From positions 21,106,347 to 21,170,346 of the forward strand of contig NC_012873.2 in NCBI RefSeq assembly GCF_000003195.3: DNA of 64,000 nt, read 5' to 3'. This stretch comes from Sorghum bicolor. Its lineage: Eukaryota > Streptophyta > Magnoliopsida > Poales > Poaceae. Shown piece after piece: positions 58,959-64,000 of the stretch (position 1 is the first letter of the stretch; each line of letters opens with the position of its first letter). The notes under the pieces were generated by a model, which saw nothing but the letters and a program-made list of their open reading frames with translations, made no database searches and was not told the DNA's origin. Position numbers and translations under genes: made by a program.

Positions 58959-61900
58959 ATGGCCATTGGCTTCGTCGTCCCTGAGGTCAGACTTCCATCT
59001 CATCTGCTGTACCTTTTTCTCGCATTCCTGTTCATCTGCGATTCATCTTACCAAAAATTTTCCTTTTCCTTTTTCTTTGTATTTTTATTCCCCAAAACAC
59101 TAGGAGTTGTCCAACAAAATTGTCATCCCTACCGATCAACCACACCTTCAGTGCCTTGGCCCTCTAGGGGATCCAGATCCAACCGACCTTATCAATGCAG
59201 AAACCAACAGGATTCCCTTTAGAGCTGAAAACTTTTCTTTAGATCTGTGGAAAGACACCTTTCGTTCTTGGCCCAGCCCTACTGTAGGGTGGAAAGATTG
59301 GTTCTTGAGGGTCAGTAATTCTTATGAAGTTCAATGGGGTGAGAGGAAACTAGCTCAATGCATCAGGCTATCCATTGCCGATATGCATAGGAACGAGTCA
59401 TTGCTGATAGCTGCATCCTACTTTTGGTCAGACACTCTCAGTGTTTTTGGCCACGGCCCTGCTTCTCCTACCCTTGCCGATGTAGCCATGCTTACTGGGC
59501 TAGATATATCTTCTGCCGATAGCACCCATTTTTTTGATACCGCCCCCAGTGCCAAAGTGGAGACTCGCGCTATCGGCGGTTGGTCAGGGTACATCCAGAA
59601 GTACCGCGGGAGAGGGCGTGTCACCACAAAGGAGCAAACCACCTTTCTGAACATGTGGCTGGACAAGTTTGTATTCTGTGGTCGATCGGCAGGACCGACT
59701 TCTGTCTATCTATCGGCAGCAGAAAGACTGGCTAGCGGCGGCCAATTTCCTCTCGGCCGATATTTGCTCGGCGCTGTTTACCACCTTCTTCATCAAGTAG
59801 CCCAGAAACTCCTGCTTGGCCAATCCATCGGCAACTTGGGAGGCCCCTGGTGGTTTATTAATATGTGGCTCAATCTGCACCTGCATAAGCGCCTTGATTT
59901 CAACTTGTTCTCACAACACTTCCCAAGAGATATAGCCGAGAATCATGTGTTAGGTGAAGAGGAATCGGCAACGCGTGCCCCCTTGAACTTTGGTGAAGCC
60001 GTTATAGTCTTACCCGGTTCAGGGAACAATCCGGATCAGATCGGCCGATTCTTCGAGACTCTGTATGAGGGTCTGGCCAGAGATGAACGACCATGGCTAG
60101 CTTATGACGACCCAGACAGCATGCTCCCTCTGACCTTCAATCCATTTGATGAAGCTCTCGACAGGGACAATGAGGTGATGATGGCAATCGTGACTCCCAG
60201 AGCCATACCAGTGAATTTCTTCGGTAGCACGAAAACCTCCCCCCAAACCTATGAATTTTATAATCCATCGGCATTAGCTCGCCAGCTAGCTTTCGGCCAA
60301 TTGCCGATTGCACTTCCTTATGCCGATGTAATAAAGCCCAGAGAACCCATCGCCAACCTCCTCGAGTGGACTCGAGTAGCCCAGCTACCACCAAATGCCG
60401 ATACAGATGTAGATCTGTCAGAATGGGTTCCAGCTGCCTTTATTACTCAGGCGTACAAGCTATGGTGGGCAGAATGGAAAGAGAATCTATTCTGCAGATC
60501 GGCCCTCTCATACCGCGGCATGATCGACCCCGAATACGAAGTCCCTGATGACACTGTAAGTATTTTAAACCGATGTCTCATTTTCCAATACCATTCCCAT
60601 CGGTAACTTACCCCTGTATTCCTTTTGCAGATTGACAACACCCCCCCATCGGTTAGCAGGAGTGGCAAGCCGATCGACTTATTCCCATCAGGCCCGATCT
60701 CCTCAATCGGCCATAAGGCTCCCACTCTGGCTTCCATCGTGCACCGGGGTGCGCGCCTCAAGAAAGTTACCACCAGGAAAACCCAGACATCACCAACGGT
60801 AACTGCTTCCACTCTGGCGCAAGCTTTCAAGGCAATCTGTTAAAACCTTTTTCATTTATGCTGACTATCTTTGTATCAGCTATCTGTGCTCATAAACTCC
60901 TTTTTGTTGTTGCAGCAAACCGGTGCATCGGCAAAAGCCACACGCCAAGGTGCCGATGCCCCCCAGTCTAGCCAGCCAAAGAGGAAGGGCATCCAAGGTG
61001 CTAAGGCTGGAACAAAGCGCCAGAAAGTGGCAACACCTCCTCCTCCTCCGGTGTCCCCAATCCCGGTGGAATCTTCCCCTTCTTCTCCAGAAGTCCAGGC
61101 ACAGCAAGCACCATCTCCTCAACCAATACAGGAAGCACCACAGATGGAAGAACCCCAGCAGGAAGAACCTCAAACGGAAGGTACATCAGCTGACGCAGGT
61201 GAACAAACAACTGGCCCGGCAGGTCCAGCCACATCATCGGCGGTTTCCCTGATTCAGGCGACTGTTGTTTCTCCTCCAGGTAACATATCTCAACAATACT
61301 TCCGCCGATAAACTTATTCTCATTTAGTTTCATAATCCTTCCTGTCTTCTTTCAGGCGATATCATTCCATCGGCAACATTTGCCGATCAACCCGTAGCTC
61401 CATCGGCATCTTTGAGTCAAAGGCAAGAAATCGCCTTGAAGCAAGTAAGTCATCCAATTTTCCACCAGTATCGTCTGCCGAAGTTTTGACCATAAAACTG
61501 ACTTATTTCATCTTCATTTTCAGGAACAAGATTCTCCCAACAGCTTATTCTCCTTCGCCATTGATATCTTCGAAGAAGAAGGCGAGGAAGCAAGCTCCTC
61601 TCGGGCAGTTGGAACTGTATCGGCAGAAACCAGAGCTAAGCTGGAAGAGCTATCGGCCATACTTCATCAAGACACAACTCAACTGGTCAATGATTCTGAC
61701 CCAGCCAAAGCCCTGTTCAAGACCCTTAGAGGCCAAATTCCTGCCGATGCTGAGGAAACACTCTTCCACGCTGCACACTTAGAAAGCCGCCAGCTACAGT
61801 ACCAGAGAGCTACTCGACGCCTTGCCGATAGAGCTGCTCAAATCCAGCTTTCTGAGGAGATGATGAAAGAAAAACTCTTAGCCGATTAGAAACATAAGAA

Positions 61901-62219
61901 CATCGGCACCTTAAAGTCCTCAGGTGATGCACTGAAGCAGAAAGTGTCTGATCTATCGGCAAAAAGAGAAGCTCTACTGGCTGAACTCAAGCAAGTAGAG
62001 GACGCTCTGTCCCAAGCCCAGCAAGAAGAGAGTCAACTGCCGGAGACCATCAAGCACCTTGAACAGGAACGAAACGTCCACGGTCGCAAAGCGCTGCAAC
62101 TGAAGAGGAAGCTGAAGCCGATCGAAGGTTCTGCCGATGATGATATCAAAGAGATAGAGACAGCCAACCAGATTCGGCTGCGCGCCATATCAGCAATCCA
62201 AGCGCTGCTGGACATCTGA
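58959..62219 (+). CDS. Antisense PMD and coiled-coil gene of the second Tat element
   Basis: Six exons keep phase: 58,959-58,985; 59,104-60,555; 60,631-60,798; 60,916-61,279; 61,356-61,444; 61,524-62,219. The product would be about 931 residues. The N-terminal half (about 20-490) is a plant mobile domain with Y-F-W-S-D-T-L, G-P-A-S-P-T-L-A-D-V, F-L-N-M-W-L-D-K-F-V-F-C-G, M-W-L-N-L-H-L-H-K and F-G-Q-L-P. A Pro/Gln/Ser-rich linker and a basic K-R-K-G/K-R-Q-K patch follow. The last exon is a long coiled coil. One in-frame TAG (61,887-61,889) would end it at about residue 821; reading continues in frame to 62,219. Antisense ORFs with PMD similarity are known in Tat elements; function is unknown. 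Confidence 0.82.
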
Positions 62220-62364
62220 AGCTTTCATCGGCGACACACCTTTGTTTTTTCGCTTTTAGCTTTTAGTCTAGCCGATAAGACTGTTATCGGCATCTTTTGA
62301 AACATTAAGTCTGCCCTCGAACATTTAAATCCAGCCGATAGGAGTGTTATCGGCACTTAAACTT
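62220..62364. other. Short region between the convergent PMD gene and pol
   Basis: It holds four or five copies of the hexamer in alternating orientation (GCCGATA, TTATCGGCA). The two genes end towards each other here, so it may contain both 3' ends. Confidence 0.6.
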
Positions 62365-64000
62365 TTATGCGTCGACCCATATGCTAGGGTAGTACTTCTT
62401 CAAATATTTGCCATTTAATGCTCTGGGAAATTCAACTCCTTCGAGAGTTTCTAGAATATAGGCATTACCAGGAGCTGAGTGTCTTATCCGATAAGGACCT
62501 TCCCAATTAGGAGACCACTTCCCAAACTTCGAACTTTTAGTCCCGACTGGCAAAATCAACTTCCATACCAAATCCCCATCGGCAAACTCCTTAGCCTTTA
62601 CTTTTTTATCATACCATCTAGCAACTCTCTTCTTATTTTCTTCTATACTCATTAAAGCCTTTAACCGATGCCCTGCTAAATCATCTAACTCATCGGTCAT
62701 CAAAGTGGCATAATCATCGGTAGCCAATTGATCTTGAAAAGATAATCGCCTAGATCCAGCCTTAATCTCCCAAGGCAACACTGCATCATGTCCATACACC
62801 AATTGATAGGGTGACACCTTGGTTGATCCATGACAAGCCATCCGATAAGACCACAGTGCCTCATTTAACAATGTATGCCACCGCCTAGGATTTTCTTCAA
62901 TCTTTCGTTTAATAAGCTTGATAATTCCTTTGTTGGACGCTTCGGCCTGCCCGTTGGCTGGAGCATAGTAGGGGGAAGAATTCAACACTTTAATTCCCAT
63001 ACCGATTGCGAATTCATCGAACTCCCCCGACGTGAACATGGTGCCCTGATCGGTAGTAATCGTTTGGGGAATCCCAAATCGGTAAATAATATGCTCCTTC
63101 ACAAAATCAATCATATTGGCCGATGTGACTTTCTTCAAAGGAATAGCTTCAACCCACTTAGTGAAATAGTCAGTGGCAACTAGAATGAACTTATGCCCTT
63201 TGCTAGATGGTGGATAAATCTGGCCGATCAGATCGATGGCCCACCCCCGGAACGGCCAAGGTTTTATTATAGGATTCATAGCCGATGCGGGTGCTCTCTG
63301 GATATTACCGAACTTTTGACAACCTTGACATCCCTTGAAATATTTAAAACAATCTTCAAGTATGGTTGGCCAAAAATATCCATTCCTTCGAATCATCCAC
63401 TTCATCTTAAAAGCTGACTGATGCGCTCCACATACTCCTTCATGGATTTCCCCCATCAAACTTCTGGCTTCATCATCACCCAAGCATCGGAGAAGAATTC
63501 CGTCGATAGTTCGATAATACAATTCATTTTCAAGGAGCACATACTTGGTTGCTTGAAATCGAACCCGTCTTTCAACCTTTTTGGACGGATCTTCTAGATA
63601 GTCGATAATTTCTTTCCTCCAATCACCGGCACTGACTGCCGATGTCGCATTAATCATTGGCTGATATCCTGAGGCATGCTGGGCTAACCGATTAGCGTCT
63701 TCATTATACAATCGGGGAACATGCTCCAATTGGAAGTTCTTGAATCCCTTTAACAGTTGCATACTTCTCTCGAAATAGGTTATGAGAACTTCACTTCGGC
63801 ATTCGTAGCTTCCGGCCAATTGATTTATAACCAACATAGAATCCCCGAATATTTCAACAGCATCAGCACGAACCTCTCTTAACAACTCCAATCCCTTGAT
63901 CAGAGCTTGATACTCAGCCTAATTATTTGTTGATGTAGCAACAATCGGCAAGGAAAATTCATACTTCCTCCCCTTAGGAGAAACCAATACAATGCCGATT
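62365..64000 (-). CDS. Tat pol: archaeal-type RNase H plus integrase, partial
   Basis: The frame enters at the window edge. First comes an RNase H (aRNH) region with A-E-Y-Q-A-L, F-G-D-S-M-L-V and N-E-D-A-N-R-L-A. Then an H2C2 zinc segment (G-C-Q-G-C-Q-K), the integrase core (W-A-I-D-L-I-G; F-I-L-V-A-T-D-Y-F-T-K-W-V-E-A; T-D-Q-G; Y-Y-A-P-A-N-G-Q-A-E-A) and a C-terminal G-D-L-V-W-K...W-E-G-P-Y domain, ending at 62,365. An in-frame TAG at 63,919-63,921 interrupts an otherwise open frame (CAG to TAG is the likely change). Catalytic residues appear present. Reverse transcriptase must lie beyond the window. Confidence 0.92.

Larger units (their letters stand above)
57632..64000 (-). mobile_element. 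Second Tat-lineage gypsy element, continues beyond the window
   Basis: The 3' LTR is 57,632-58,320 (TGTTGATGCG to GGTGTCAACA), with a minus-strand polypurine tract ACTGGGGGGCATG next to it. Then comes a plus-strand PMD gene (58,959-62,219) and the minus-strand pol (62,365 to the window edge) with a second, archaeal-type RNase H before the integrase. That extra RNase H is the mark of the Tat lineage. The 5' LTR lies outside. The hexamer ATCGGC/GCCGAT is very frequent throughout. Confidence 0.88.

Noticed and set aside
61001..61333. Minus-strand frame opposite PMD exon 4
   Set aside because: It is a shadow of the Pro/Gln-rich linker exon, which has consistent splice sites on the plus strand.

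Overview
This is plant nuclear DNA from a grass. The evidence is intron-containing genes, LTR retrotransposons of the Athila, Tekay and Tat lineages, CACTA (En/Spm) and hAT elements, Tourist- and Stowaway-type MITEs, and a SWEET4-type sugar transporter. Gene and repeat style point to a panicoid grass, most likely sorghum or a close relative. That assignment is inference from recalled family features, not a database match.

Layout. (1) 1-22,649 reads best as one large CACTA transposon whose left end lies before the window. It has a broken TNP2 transposase gene (19-5,623, +), a small minus-strand gene remnant (about 6,400-7,142), and a second multi-exon gene of the Transposase_24 (Ptta/En/Spm) type (10,434-21,228, +). 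Its right end, with subterminal repeats, is at 22,649. Three insertions sit inside it: a 2.2-kb non-autonomous CACTA (1,547-3,734), a hAT-like element carrying a Tourist MITE (7,890-8,997), and a 7.5-kb Athila retrotransposon (13,389-20,868) that splits an exon of the second gene. (2) 22,650-24,908 is scrambled debris of other CACTA elements. (3) 24,909-34,390 is a minus-strand, Athila-related, non-autonomous retrotransposon with an LTR-internal-LTR-partial-internal structure and two consecutive protease-like reading frames. (4) 34,391-42,098 is intergenic, with a 256-bp assembly gap, a 1-kb CACTA-type element and several MITEs.

(5) 42,099-46,275 (minus) is the one recognisable host gene: a five-exon, 250-residue SWEET4-like sugar transporter that appears intact. 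MITEs lie in two introns and just upstream of its TATA box. (6) 46,928-52,393 holds the 3' end of a gypsy element, an Athila-like LTR, and a truncated Tekay-like gypsy element with LTR, tRNA-Met primer site, gag and protease. (7) 52,394-64,000 has two related Tat-lineage elements in minus orientation, the second inserted in the first. Each carries, on the opposite strand to pol, a multi-exon gene with a plant mobile domain (PMD) followed by coiled coil. The second copy is almost intact: six in-phase exons, its own TATA box and one in-frame stop.

The most noteworthy signals are accessory genes with their own promoters inside LTR retrotransposons (antisense PMD genes in the Tat elements, a sense-strand coiled-coil ORF in the Athila element), a very high density of the hexamer ATCGGC/GCCGAT across the second Tat element in coding and non-coding DNA alike, and the tandem protease reading frames. 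Antisense extra ORFs with PMD similarity are already described for Tat-lineage elements, so the new part would be the promoter/exon structure and the hexamer.
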